Positions 43,365-51,601 of a stretch of DNA of 64,000 bases are shown here, one piece after another. The notes beneath the pieces were generated by a model. That model worked only from the letters and a program-made list of their open reading frames with translations. It made no database searches and had not been told where the DNA came from. Source of the stretch: Lujinxingia litoralis (lineage in GTDB: Bacteria > Myxococcota_A > Bradymonadia > Bradymonadales > Bradymonadaceae); contig NZ_QHKO01000002.1 of the NCBI RefSeq assembly GCF_003260125.1, positions 434,001 to 498,000 on the forward strand, given 5' to 3'. The position numbers were made by a program, and so were the translations under genes. Position 1 is the stretch's first letter; each line of letters starts with the position of its first letter.

Positions 43365-44104
43365 TCCGCATTGAGAACGTCACCAAGTACCATGAGGGGC
43401 GTGTCGTCATCGACGACGTCACCCTGACCATCGACGCCCACACCAACGTCGGGCTTATCGGCCCGGGTGGCGCCGGCAAATCCGTGCTCCTGAAGATCGT
43501 CTGCGGACTTATCACCCCCGATCGCGGCAAGGTCTTCATCGATGACATCGATGTACACAGCCTCAAACCCACCGAGCTGGCCGAGCTGCGCTTTCGCATC
43601 GGCATGCTCTTTCAGAACTACGCCCTCTTCGACTCGATGAACGTCGCCGACAACATCGCCTTCCCCCTGCGGCAGGCCGGCGAAAGCGACGAAACACTGG
43701 TCGCCCAGAAGGTCCAGCAGGCCCTCAAAGACATCAGCCTCCCGGGCATCGGAGACCGGTATCCCAACGAGCTCAGCGGTGGTATGAAGAAGCGCGTCAG
43801 CTTTGCGCGTGCCGTGATCCGTCGCCCGCCCATCGTGTTTTATGACGACCCGACCGCCGGCCTCGACCCGGTGACCAGCTCGAAGATCTTTATCCTGCTG
43901 CGCACCATGCAGCGGGACTTCGACACCACCTCGGTCACCATCAGCCACGACATCGAGGGCATTAAAGACATCTGCGATCGCTTCGTGCTCCTCGACCAGG
44001 GACGCATTGTCTTTGAGGGCACCCGCGCCGAAATCGACGCCTGCCAGGACTCCCTGGTCAGCCAGTTCTGGCAGGGTTATAGCGACGACGAACTCAACGT
44101 ATAA
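43361..44104 (+). CDS. Mla-type ABC ATPase A (MlaF-like, non-canonical Walker B)
   Basis: A 247-aa nucleotide-binding subunit of a phospholipid transporter (MlaF/Ttg2A group). Walker A GPGGAGKSV, Q-loop FQNYALFDSM, a consensus signature LSGGMKKRVSFARA and switch-His ISHD are present. The Walker B, however, reads IVFYDDP where DE is expected: the catalytic glutamate is an aspartate. This defect lies in the same composite site that would pair with the degenerate signature of ATPase B (46467-47216), as in asymmetric heterodimers. The ATG at 43361 overlaps the lipoprotein stop. Confidence 0.9.
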   Translation: MIRIENVTKYHEGRVVIDDVTLTIDAHTNVGLIGPGGAGKSVLLKIVCGLITPDRGKVFIDDIDVHSLKPTELAELRFRIGMLFQNYALFDSMNVADNIAFPLRQAGESDETLVAQKVQQALKDISLPGIGDRYPNELSGGMKKRVSFARAVIRRPPIVFYDDPTAGLDPVTSSKIFILLRTMQRDFDTTSVTISHDIEGIKDICDRFVLLDQGRIVFEGTRAEIDACQDSLVSQFWQGYSDDELNV

Positions 44105-44111
44105 GACGCTC

Positions 44112-44909
44112 ATGCATCGCATCACCTCCACCATTCAGGCGCCCTTCCGCTGGCTGGGCCACACGGCGATGAGCTGGTCCTTTAACGCCGGAGGCCTGGC
44201 GATCCTGATCTTTCAGGTGCTACGCAACCTGCTCCCCTGGCGCTGGCAGTTCGATGGGCCGGAGACCTGGCGCAACCTCTACCGCGTCGGCGTTAAAAGT
44301 TTCCCGATTGTGGTCGTCACCGCCATCCTGGTCGGCGCGATCATGGTCATCCAATCCGGTCTCTACATCGAGCAATACGGCGCCTACGGGCTGCTGGGAT
44401 GGGGCGCCGGCTACTCGATCCTGCGCGAGGTCGGCCCGATCCTGATCGGGCTGATGTTCTCCGGGCGCGTCGGCGCCAACAACACCGCCGAACTGGGCAC
44501 GATGAAGGTCACCGACCAGGTCGACGCCCTGCGCGCCCTGGCCATCGACCCGATCGCCTACCTGGTCATGCCGCGCTTTATCGCGATGATCCTGATGATG
44601 TTCCTGCTGGTGGTCATCGGAAACTTCACCGCTCTGATCGGCGGCGCTATCACCAGCCAGGTGCTCCTGGACGTCAACATGGTGCTCTTCTTCCAGAGCG
44701 TCATCACCTTTGTGCTCCTGGATGATCTCCTCCACGGACTGATTAAAGCAGTGGCCTTCGGCTTTGCCATCGCCATTATCTCGTGCCACTTCGGCCTGAG
44801 CACCTCCGGGGGGGCCGTGGGCGTGGGACGCGCCGTCAACGCCTCGGTGGTGGGCAGCGCCATTGCCATCTTTGTGCTCGACTACGCCATTACTTTCGCC
44901 TCGCTGTGA
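44112..44909 (+). CDS. Mla-type permease A (MlaE-like)
   Basis: A 265-aa membrane protein of the MlaE/YrbE family. The hallmark sequence ILREVGPILIGLMFSGRVGANNTAELGTMKVTDQVDALRALAIDPIAYLVMPR is present (shown in pieces), with five to six membrane helices and a C-terminal GLSTSGGAVGVGRAVNASVV motif. It carries lipids between MCE protein and ATPases. Start ATG 44112 follows the ATPase A stop by 7 bases. It is the first of two distinct MlaE-like genes here, so the pair could form a heterodimeric channel rather than the usual homodimer. Confidence 0.92.
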   Translation: MHRITSTIQAPFRWLGHTAMSWSFNAGGLAILIFQVLRNLLPWRWQFDGPETWRNLYRVGVKSFPIVVVTAILVGAIMVIQSGLYIEQYGAYGLLGWGAGYSILREVGPILIGLMFSGRVGANNTAELGTMKVTDQVDALRALAIDPIAYLVMPRFIAMILMMFLLVVIGNFTALIGGAITSQVLLDVNMVLFFQSVITFVLLDDLLHGLIKAVAFGFAIAIISCHFGLSTSGGAVGVGRAVNASVVGSAIAIFVLDYAITFASL

Positions 44910-44919
44910 GCTCGACCCT

Positions 44920-45762
44920 ATGAGCGCCGATCCCCACACCTCCCCTCGCCAGGCTGGCGGCGAACCTTCCTCCTTCCGTGAGTTTCTGGCCGCCCTTGGC
45001 GAGCCCCTGCTCTACCTGGTGCGCACCTTTCGCGAACTCAGCGAGATGTTCGCGCTCACGCTCTATTACATGGTGCGCGGCCGCACCCGCTGGCGAGCGA
45101 TCTTTGAGCAACTCCACGAGGTGGGCAATCGCTCGGTGATCTTCATCGCGGTGACGCTGGGCTTCCTGGGCATGATCCTGATCTACCAGGCCGGCTACCA
45201 GGCCGAGCAGATCACCGGCGACCTCCAGCTGCTGGGCGGGCTCTTTTTGCAGCTCTTGCTGCGTGAGTTCGCCCCGACGATCACCGCCATGATGATCGCC
45301 ACGCGGGTGGCCACCGGCATGGCCGCCCAGATCGGCTCGATGGTGGTAACCGAACAGGTCGACGCGCTGCGCATGTGTGCCGCCCCGCCGGTCGATTACC
45401 TGGTGGTGCCGCGCTTTATCGCCACCACGATCATGATGATCGTACTCACGATCTTCGCCGTGCTGGTCAGCTACAGCGCTGGCGCCCTGACCGCGCTCTT
45501 CTCCTTCGGGCTCAACGTCCGCACCTTTATCGATCTGAGCTTCATCGGCTGGTTCGACCTCATCCTCTGCCTGAGCAAAGCCCTGGCCTACGGCATGGCC
45601 ATCCCGATCATCGCCTGCCACGCCGGCCTCAACGTCTCCGGCGGCAGCGAGGGCGTGGGTCGAGCCACCACCAACGCGGTGGTCAACGCCAGCCTGGCGG
45701 TGGTGATCCTGGACTTCATCCTCACCAGCCTGGGCTACGTGGTGCTCAGCCTCATTCCCTGA
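44920..45762 (+). CDS. Mla-type permease B (MlaE-like)
   Basis: A 280-aa second MlaE/YrbE-family permease. It keeps the family core in diverged form (LLREFAPTITAMMIATRVATGMAAQIGSMVVTEQVDALRMCAAPPVDYLVVPR) with the C-terminal GLNVSGGSEGVGRATTNAVVNAS. An N-terminal hydrophilic stretch of about 40 residues and the interfacial helix FREFLAALGEPLLYLVRTFRELSEMFAL precede the membrane part. Starts 10 bases after permease A. The divergence from A (different loop residues at each conserved site) argues against a recent duplication and for a distinct partner. Confidence 0.92.
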   Translation: MSADPHTSPRQAGGEPSSFREFLAALGEPLLYLVRTFRELSEMFALTLYYMVRGRTRWRAIFEQLHEVGNRSVIFIAVTLGFLGMILIYQAGYQAEQITGDLQLLGGLFLQLLLREFAPTITAMMIATRVATGMAAQIGSMVVTEQVDALRMCAAPPVDYLVVPRFIATTIMMIVLTIFAVLVSYSAGALTALFSFGLNVRTFIDLSFIGWFDLILCLSKALAYGMAIPIIACHAGLNVSGGSEGVGRATTNAVVNASLAVVILDFILTSLGYVVLSLIP

Positions 45763-45796
45763 GCCAAACTCCCCCCCCGGGCCAAGGACCTCTCCC

Positions 45797-46447
45797 GTGA
45801 AGGCACATTCCCCACAGCGAGCCTCAACGTTTGCCGCACTGCTCACCCTGCTGGTGGCCCTGCCGGCCATCGCCAGCGCGCAGTCGGTGCACATGCCCCT
45901 GGTCGGCCGGCAGTTCCCCACCCTGGGAATCGCCGCCCAGGGGGGCGCCGTCGTCGACCTGCCCGACGAAGGCCTCAAACTCTCCCCGGCCGCCGGTGGC
46001 GTGGCCCGGGTGGGCCTTCAACACGTCATCGGCCCCCGTCTCTCCATGAACGCCGACGTGGGGATCGGCGCGACCTGGCTGGGGGCACACCCGATGAGCA
46101 CGGCGGCGCCGGCCGACGCCGAGGTGGGGCTGGCCTGGCAAATCGCCGTGCTCGGGCGCTACTTCCCGATCTACCAGCGCTCCGGCCTGACCCTGGCCGC
46201 CGGCGTGCAGTACAGCGGGCTCCGGCTGGCCGATGTCCCCTCCTCCCAGATTGGCCTGGAGATGCGCGCGGGCTACTTCCGCTGGGATAGCGAGGAGCGT
46301 TTCTGGACTCTGGAGTTTGGCCTCTCGTTGCCGGTCCTCGAAGGGCTCAGCCTGCCCACCGACTTCACCACCAACGATGCCGCCGGGCTTCCGGAGCGCT
46401 CCTGGCACTATATGCGCGCGTCGCTGGGCATCAGCCGCGCGTTTTAA
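45797..46447 (+). CDS. Exported beta-rich protein, probably outer membrane, in the Mla-like operon
   Basis: A 216-aa protein with a Sec signal peptide (STFAALLTLLVALPAIASAQ). The mature part is alternating hydrophobic strands (GGVARVGLQHVIGPRLSMNADVGIGATWLG, LTLAAGVQYSGLRLADV, FWTLEFGLSLPVLEGL) and ends with an aromatic residue (SRAF), like a small outer-membrane beta-barrel. No named family recognised. Its position between permease B and ATPase B suggests it is the outer-membrane end of the lipid pathway, though MlaA-like features are absent. Confidence 0.72.
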   Translation: MKAHSPQRASTFAALLTLLVALPAIASAQSVHMPLVGRQFPTLGIAAQGGAVVDLPDEGLKLSPAAGGVARVGLQHVIGPRLSMNADVGIGATWLGAHPMSTAAPADAEVGLAWQIAVLGRYFPIYQRSGLTLAAGVQYSGLRLADVPSSQIGLEMRAGYFRWDSEERFWTLEFGLSLPVLEGLSLPTDFTTNDAAGLPERSWHYMRASLGISRAF

Positions 46448-46466
46448 CGCACCAGGGAGCTAGCCG

Positions 46467-47216
46467 ATGGGCACCATTGAGTTTCGCGACATCTACAAAA
46501 GTTTTGGCAACAACCACGTGCTCCGCGGCGTGAGCGTCACCGTGCAATCCGGACAGGTCTTCTTTGTGATCGGGCAGTCCGGCGCCGGCAAAAGCGTGTT
46601 GGTCAAACACCTGGTCGGGCTGATCCGCCCGGACCAGGGCCGGGTGCTCCTCGACGGTGTCGACGTCACCGACTTTCAAGAGAAGGAGTTCTATCCCATC
46701 CGCAAACGCTGCGCGATGGTCTTTCAGAACTCCACCCTCTTCGACTCGATGACCCTCCAGGAGAACGTTGCGCTGCCCATCCGCAAGCACCTGGGCGTCA
46801 CGGTGGACGAGGCTCAGGAGATGGCGCTGGAGAAGCTCAAGCTCGTGGGCATGCAGCGCCACGCCGAACGCTACCCGGCGGACTTCGGCGATGGCATGCG
46901 TAAAAAGGTGGCGATCGCCCGGGCCCTCACGCTCGATCCGGAGTTCGTCATCTTCGATGAGCCCACCACCGGCATCGACCCGATCTCGGCGGCGATGGTC
47001 GACAAGCTCATCCGCCATCTCTCCGATGCGTTGGGCGTGACCTCCATCGTGATCAGCCATGATCTGCGTAGCATCTTCGGCATCGCCGACCGCATCGCCA
47101 TGCTCTACAAAGGCCAGCTCATCCTTGATGGCAGCCAACAGGCCTTCAAAGAGAGCGACAACCCGATCGTTCAACAGTTCATCCAGGGGTTGCCCGAAGG
47201 CCCCATGGAAGTCTAA
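46467..47216 (+). CDS. Mla-type ABC ATPase B (MlaF-like, degenerate signature)
   Basis: A 249-aa MlaF-group ATPase. Walker A GQSGAGKSVLVKHL, Q-loop FQNSTLFDSM, Walker B FVIFDEP with its catalytic Glu, and switch-His ISHD are all consensus. The signature motif, LSGGM in MlaF and ATPase A, is FGDGM here, losing the Ser and first Gly needed to contact ATP in the partner. Together with the Glu-to-Asp of ATPase A this gives one degenerate composite site and one intact site. Starts 19 bases after the exported protein. Confidence 0.92.
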   Translation: MGTIEFRDIYKSFGNNHVLRGVSVTVQSGQVFFVIGQSGAGKSVLVKHLVGLIRPDQGRVLLDGVDVTDFQEKEFYPIRKRCAMVFQNSTLFDSMTLQENVALPIRKHLGVTVDEAQEMALEKLKLVGMQRHAERYPADFGDGMRKKVAIARALTLDPEFVIFDEPTTGIDPISAAMVDKLIRHLSDALGVTSIVISHDLRSIFGIADRIAMLYKGQLILDGSQQAFKESDNPIVQQFIQGLPEGPMEV

Positions 47217-47251
47217 GCCCTCGAGCCCGCGTTCCGGCGCGGCCAAGAGGG

Positions 47252-47281
47252 TTGAAATATTTGCCTGACTGCGGCGACAAT
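47252..47281 (+). promoter_or_regulatory. Putative sigma70-type promoter before the MCE gene
   Basis: TTGAAA (47252-47257), 18 bases, then GACAAT (47276-47281). The 16-base sequence GGGTTGAAATATTTGC here (47249-47264) recurs with one difference at 52587-52602, before the ABC exporter pair. It would let the MCE protein be made separately from the rest of the operon. Confidence 0.4.
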
Positions 47282-47332
47282 GCGCACCTATGACGCGCCG
47301 CACCCACGACCCCTTCACACCCGAAGCTCTCG

Positions 47333-48385
47333 ATGCAGAAAAAAGAAACCGCCATTGAAGTCAAGGTGGGCGCCCTGGTGCTCCTGGCCACTGCCCTGCT
47401 GGTCGCCTTTGTCTTTTTGCTGGGCGACTTCCGGCTCACCAGTGGCTACACGGTCAACGTGCAGTTCAGCACCTCCGGCGGACTGAAGACCGGGGCCGAC
47501 GTTGCCCTCTCGGGCATGAACGTGGGCTCGGTCTCCAAGATGGAGTTCGTGCGCAACGAAGACCCGGCCAGCGGGCTACCGGCGGTCGCCGTGCAGGCCA
47601 CGCTCGACATCGACAAGCAGTACGCCGACTCGGTGCGGGACAACAGCAAGTTCTACATCACCACCCGCGGGGTGCTCGGAGAGCCTTACGTCGAGATCAT
47701 CACCGAGACTCTGGAGGGCGCGGCCGTCGCCAGCGGCTCGACCCTGCGCGGCGTCGACCCGCCGCGCATGGAGATCCTGCTGGGACAGGCCTCCGAGGTT
47801 CTCGAGACGATGTCCGACATCCTCAACGATGAGGAGCAAGACGTCGGCGAGCTGGTGGCCAACGCGACTAAATTCTTCGGCGTGGTCGGCGATGCGGTGG
47901 GCGACAATCGCGACGAGCTCGACTCCGCCATCAGCGGCCTGAACACCACCGCCACCGAGGCTTCGAAACTCCTGGCCGCCATCAATGTCGGGGTGGGCGA
48001 CGGTCAGAAGATTCGCACGATCGTCAATGACGCCGGTGCCGCCGCGGCCAACGCGCGTCGCATGACCGGTCGCCTCAACGGCCAGATCGATCCGGTGATG
48101 GCCGACGTCTCCCAGACAGCCGCCAACGCCCGCGAGATCAGCGAAGTCACCCGTCGGCTGCTGGTCGACAACGAGGGGCGCATCGTCGCCATCCTCGACG
48201 ACGCCGAAACAAGCGCCGACAACCTGCGCCAGGTCTCCGACCAGGCCGTCACCATGGTGGACAACGTCGCCGCCGGCGAAGGCACCCTGGGAGCCCTCCT
48301 GGTCGAACGCGAGGTGTACGAAGACCTCAAGGATCTGCTCCGCGTGATCAAGCAGCAGCCCTGGAAGATCCTCTGGAAGGAGTAA
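47333..48385 (+). CDS. MCE-domain substrate-binding protein (MlaD-like)
   Basis: A 350-aa protein anchored by one N-terminal helix (VGALVLLATALLVAFVFLLG) with an MCE domain in the periplasm (YTVNVQFSTSGGLKTGADVALSGMNVGSVSKMEF ... TRGVLGEPYVEII). A long helical C-terminal region (about 150-350; NATKFFGVVGDAVGDNRDELDSAISGLNTTATEASKLL) is longer than in E. coli MlaD (183 aa) and may span part of the periplasm like other MCE proteins. It is the last gene of the operon, ends 33 bases before an intrinsic terminator, and has its own candidate promoter. Confidence 0.93.
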   Translation: MQKKETAIEVKVGALVLLATALLVAFVFLLGDFRLTSGYTVNVQFSTSGGLKTGADVALSGMNVGSVSKMEFVRNEDPASGLPAVAVQATLDIDKQYADSVRDNSKFYITTRGVLGEPYVEIITETLEGAAVASGSTLRGVDPPRMEILLGQASEVLETMSDILNDEEQDVGELVANATKFFGVVGDAVGDNRDELDSAISGLNTTATEASKLLAAINVGVGDGQKIRTIVNDAGAAAANARRMTGRLNGQIDPVMADVSQTAANAREISEVTRRLLVDNEGRIVAILDDAETSADNLRQVSDQAVTMVDNVAAGEGTLGALLVEREVYEDLKDLLRVIKQQPWKILWKE

Positions 48386-48418
48386 GCCTTGCGCGCTCCC
48401 CACTGAAACGCCCCCCAG

Positions 48419-48446
48419 AACCCCGGCCTCCTTGCCGGGGTTTTTT
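48419..48446 (+). terminator. Intrinsic terminator of the Mla-like operon
   Basis: AACCCCGGC (48419-48427) pairs with GCCGGGGTT (48434-48442), loop CTCCTT, followed by a T run (six Ts in total). A textbook rho-independent terminator 33 bases after the MCE stop. Confidence 0.93.
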
Positions 48447-48539
48447 ATTGCATCCACCTCGTTGCGGCCTGCTCCAGATGCCTTTCCCCTGAGGAGGACC
48501 GGCGCGTGCGCCAGACAAAGCGCCCCATCACCCCCATCC

Positions 48540-48850
48540 ACGCGCGTACAACACCCTTTTCCAGACTCACACACACCCTGTACGCGCGTACAACACCCTT
48601 TTCCAGACTCACACACACCCCTGTACGCGCGTACAACACCCTTTTCCAGACTCACACACACCCCTGTACGCGCGTACAACACCCTTTTCCAGACTCACAC
48701 ACACCCCTGTACGCGCGTACAACACCCCTTTCCAGACTCACATAACCCCCTGTACGCGCGTACAACACCCTTTTCCAGACTCACATAACCCCCTGTACGC
48801 GCGTACAACACCCTTTTCCAGACTCACATAACCCCCTGTACGCGCGTACA
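48540..48850. repeat. 43-bp tandem array with 12-bp palindromes GTACGCGCGTAC
   Basis: Seven perfect copies of the 12-bp palindrome GTACGCGCGTAC start at 48580, 48623, 48666, 48709, 48752, 48795 and 48838, exactly 43 bp apart; an incomplete copy starts at 48540 and a degenerate one near 48881. Between them the spacer is nearly constant (AACACCCTTTTCCAGACTCA then CACACACCCCT or CATAACCCCCT). 43 bp is close to four helical turns, so the palindromes face one way. Spacer variants fall in two adjacent blocks, as in arrays that grow by slippage or recombination. Confidence 0.93.
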
Positions 48851-48978
48851 ACGTGGGTGTGCGCTGCAAAGTCCCCACTGTACGCGCGCGCGGCGGCGAG
48901 TTCGGTAGCAGCGCCTTCTTGCACCGGCGCGCGCATGGGGCGTCGAGCCTGGAGGGATGGCGAGTGCGCCCAGGGGGT

Positions 48979-49019
48979 AAACGCAAAGGAGGCGGCCACA
49001 GGCCGCCTCCTTTGCGTTT
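48979..49019. terminator. Perfect 19-bp symmetrical terminator
   Basis: AAACGCAAAGGAGGCGGCC (48979-48997) pairs perfectly with its reverse complement at 49001-49019 across a 3-base loop. Flanking A and T runs make it work in both directions; it ends the ligase/TPR gene on the minus strand, 23 bases after its stop. Confidence 0.85.
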
Positions 49020-49041
49020 GATGGGGATAATGTCGCCTCGT

Positions 49042-51294
49042 TTAGTGGGCGTGCCCTTGATGTCCGTGCGTGTCGGGCTGCGCCGAGGGCAGCTCGGGCA
49101 ATCCCGGGGGGGCTCCATGGTCGTGGCCGTGATCGTGCCCCTCTTCCAGCACTTCCTGAGGCAAAAGATGGCGGGGGATCGGTTTTCCTTCGCGGATCAG
49201 ACGTTCCCGCTCGATACGTTTTTCGAGTTCATTGACGCGGTTGAGCACCAGCATCCGCTCGGGCCCATCGCCCATCCCTTTGGCGGCCAGGTTGAAGTGT
49301 TCCAACGCGCGGCGCGGCTGCTCCAGGAACTGATCGTAGAGTTGGCCCAGGCGAGCGTGGAGGGTGGCGGCTTCTCGGGTGGGAAGGCCGCGTTTGATCA
49401 GGGTGGACATGAGATTGGCGGCGTCTTCATAGCGTCCGCGACGCTGCAACGCCGCCCCGTAGGCGTCGATGGCCTGCAGGTTATTCGGACCGGTACGAAT
49501 CGCCTCCCGACCGCGCGCCAGGGCGGTATCCAGCCGATGCATGGAGAGAGCGATGTAGCTGCCCTGCGAGAGAATTCGCGAGTCGTAAGGGCGAAGCTCC
49601 AGCGCTTCCGCAATCAACGCTTCTCCCAGGGTCGTCTGCCCGACCAGGGTGTAGGCGAGCGCCTGGTTGTAGAGGACATCGGCATGCGCGGGGTAGTGAC
49701 GGTTGGCTTCTTCGTACTGCTCCTGGGCTTCGGCAAAGCGGGTTCGCAACATCAAGACATCGCCGTGTCCCCGTTCCAGCGATGCGAGCGTGTTGAGCAG
49801 GGTCGGACCGATCATCGCGGCACCGACCAGCGCGGCCACCAGCGCGAGCAGTGCACGGCCCACGGCCCCCCGGTGTCCGACCTCAACCGAGGTCACCCAG
49901 GCGCCGGCATGGCCCCCTTCGGCTGCGCGACGCGCGAGCAGCGCGGTGGCCACCGTCCAGACCACGGCCGAGCTCCCCAGCTCCAGCAGGGGCGAGCGAA
50001 ACATCAGCATCAGCCCGACGACAAAACTGGCCGTGAGTCCGACAAAAGACGCTACATCCTCGCGGCTCAGCTCCCCGCGACGAACGACGCCCAGCGTAAG
50101 AAGGATGACACCGAGCAACCACAGCGCCCACAGGGTCACGCCTAACGCGCCCTGCTCCACGCTCAGGCGAGCGAAGTCGCTATGGGGGCTTTTAAACGCG
50201 GCGTACACGGGGTGAAGCGAGCGCACGTGGGGGTCGCCATCATGAATCACATCGCTTTGCTTAAGCCACCAGCCCCCGGCCCCGTGACCGATCACGGGTT
50301 CTTGTTCAAAGAGGCCGCGTGTCACGGAGTTCAGGTAGGGGCGGTACACCCCATCGAGCGGGGCCTCGGTGCGATCGATGGCGAAGTAAGGCCAGCGGAT
50401 CGACGAATCCTCAGCGAGTTCATCGAGGAACGTAGCACTGGGGCGCAGGCGCGGGAGGTCGGTGGCGTCACTGGGGCTAGTGGGGCGCTCGACGAGCGCC
50501 AGTCCCAGGGCCGCGCCGACCACAACGACGGCCAGCGGCGCGACCAGCCGTCCCAGGCCCGCGCGCGCGCCCGACTCACCACGCCGCCCGGCGGCCAGGC
50601 CGAGCCCCAGGGCCAGTGCGACCCCGACCACGAGCACCAGGGCGTCCATCGGGCCGACGACCAGGGCGGTATGCAGCGTGCCCAACGCCAGGCCGGCGGC
50701 CAGCACGCCGAAGCGCGCGCCCCGTTTACTTTCCCGGGCCAGCGCCCCGGCGACGACCGGGAGCGCCACCAGATAATAGGCGGCGGCGAACCCGAGCCCA
50801 TCGAACCCGCCGGCGATACCGGGCGGGTTCCACACCGGGGTAAGAAGGTCGCCACCGGCGGCATCGTAAAGTCCCAGCGCGCCGGCACCGATCAACCCCA
50901 GCGCCACCGAGAGCGCCCAGTCGCCGGCGCGCAGCGCCGGTCCCACCGGGAAGAGCACCACCCAGACCAGCGCCCCGAGCGCCACCCAGGTCGAGGCACT
51001 GAGCACGCCAAAGATGGGCGCCGAGCTCCACAAGAAGCTCGCGCCGGCCATCGCGAAAAACGCCCCTCCGAGCCCGGCGACGCCCACCGCATGTACAGTG
51101 GCGCCGCGGCGGCGCATCAGCCCCAGGCCCCAGCTTATCAGTGCCGCGGCGGCCCCGAGCACCAGCACCGCCTGGCGGCCCCGCTCGAAATTCGAAAAGC
51201 CGGTCAACGCGACCACCGGTATCGCGGCTGTCATGATCAGTACAAGCCAGGTCGATACCGCGTAGCGGGGCGTTTTTTCGGACGTCATACTCAC
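49042..51294 (-). CDS. O-antigen ligase-like membrane protein with TPR and His-rich tail
   Basis: A 750-aa protein. About twelve hydrophobic helices form the first 500 residues, with the Wzy/WaaL-type pattern of a large periplasmic loop bearing VIGHGAGGWWLKQSD ... HSDFARLSVEQGALGVTLWALWLLG. A TPR domain follows (AEAQEQYEEANRHYPAHADVLYNQALAYTLVG, and two further repeats). The end is His-rich (EEGHDHGHDHG ... DTHGHQGHAH). Such ligases attach polysaccharide to lipid or protein; the TPR version is common in protein O-glycosylation ligases and exopolysaccharide polymerases. The start is GTG 51294 or ATG 51288; GAGGT favours the GTG. Substrate unknown. Confidence 0.8.
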   Translation of the reverse strand: MSMTSEKTPRYAVSTWLVLIMTAAIPVVALTGFSNFERGRQAVLVLGAAAALISWGLGLMRRRGATVHAVGVAGLGGAFFAMAGASFLWSSAPIFGVLSASTWVALGALVWVVLFPVGPALRAGDWALSVALGLIGAGALGLYDAAGGDLLTPVWNPPGIAGGFDGLGFAAAYYLVALPVVAGALARESKRGARFGVLAAGLALGTLHTALVVGPMDALVLVVGVALALGLGLAAGRRGESGARAGLGRLVAPLAVVVVGAALGLALVERPTSPSDATDLPRLRPSATFLDELAEDSSIRWPYFAIDRTEAPLDGVYRPYLNSVTRGLFEQEPVIGHGAGGWWLKQSDVIHDGDPHVRSLHPVYAAFKSPHSDFARLSVEQGALGVTLWALWLLGVILLTLGVVRRGELSREDVASFVGLTASFVVGLMLMFRSPLLELGSSAVVWTVATALLARRAAEGGHAGAWVTSVEVGHRGAVGRALLALVAALVGAAMIGPTLLNTLASLERGHGDVLMLRTRFAEAQEQYEEANRHYPAHADVLYNQALAYTLVGQTTLGEALIAEALELRPYDSRILSQGSYIALSMHRLDTALARGREAIRTGPNNLQAIDAYGAALQRRGRYEDAANLMSTLIKRGLPTREAATLHARLGQLYDQFLEQPRRALEHFNLAAKGMGDGPERMLVLNRVNELEKRIERERLIREGKPIPRHLLPQEVLEEGHDHGHDHGAPPGLPELPSAQPDTHGHQGHAH

Positions 51295-51601
51295 TTCTAC
51301 CTCATGTAGGATCGATCAGGGCGCCCGAAAGAGGCGCCGCAGCGAACACGCGGTGCAAGGTATGTGCCGTTACTCTTCGCACATCGCAGCCCTAACCACG
51401 TCTGATCGCCGGTGCATTTCATCTCACCGCGCGCTCCGCGTCCTTTCGGCCTGCCGGAATCGCGTTGCGCGCTACCTTGTAATGCCCCGGCGCATGGGTG
51501 ACAACCGGCCCGCGCGTTGACACTGCCAGCCCCCCACACCTAAAGTCCTCCCTCTGCCGGGCGCCACTGCACGTCTGTCAGCCCCCGGCCCCGAGCCCAC
51601 C
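51295..51601. other. 307-base divergent intergenic region
   Basis: Between the ligase/TPR gene (-) and the signal-peptidase-like gene (+). It has no credible gene; a short frame at 51297-51539 on the minus strand lacks coding signs. A TTGACA promoter for the plus gene lies at 51517-51546. Confidence 0.6.
51517..51546 (+). promoter_or_regulatory. Putative sigma70-type promoter of the signal-peptidase-like gene
   Basis: TTGACA (51517-51522), an 18-base spacer, then TAAAGT (51541-51546, four of six to TATAAT); 55 bases before the ATG at 51602. Confidence 0.5.

Larger units (their letters stand above)
48386..49041. other. 656-base convergent intergenic region with terminators and a tandem array
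   Basis: Between the MCE gene (+) and the ligase/TPR gene (-). It holds an intrinsic terminator (48419-48446), the 43-bp palindromic array (48540-48850) and a large symmetrical terminator (48979-49019). Frames through the array are open in several phases, but only because the repeat lacks stop codons; no start site or protein-like composition supports a gene. Confidence 0.75.

Noticed and set aside
48432..48788. Repeat-containing open frames in the 43-bp array, both strands
   Set aside because: 43 is not a multiple of 3, so the frame rotates through all phases; all phases are open because the unit has no stop. No ribosome site.
48540..48850. CRISPR array
   Set aside because: Spacers between palindromes are practically identical, and no cas genes are nearby.
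48540..48850. Plasmid or phage iteron origin
   Set aside because: No rep, dnaA-box cluster, integrase or AT-rich region nearby; the surroundings are chromosomal operons.
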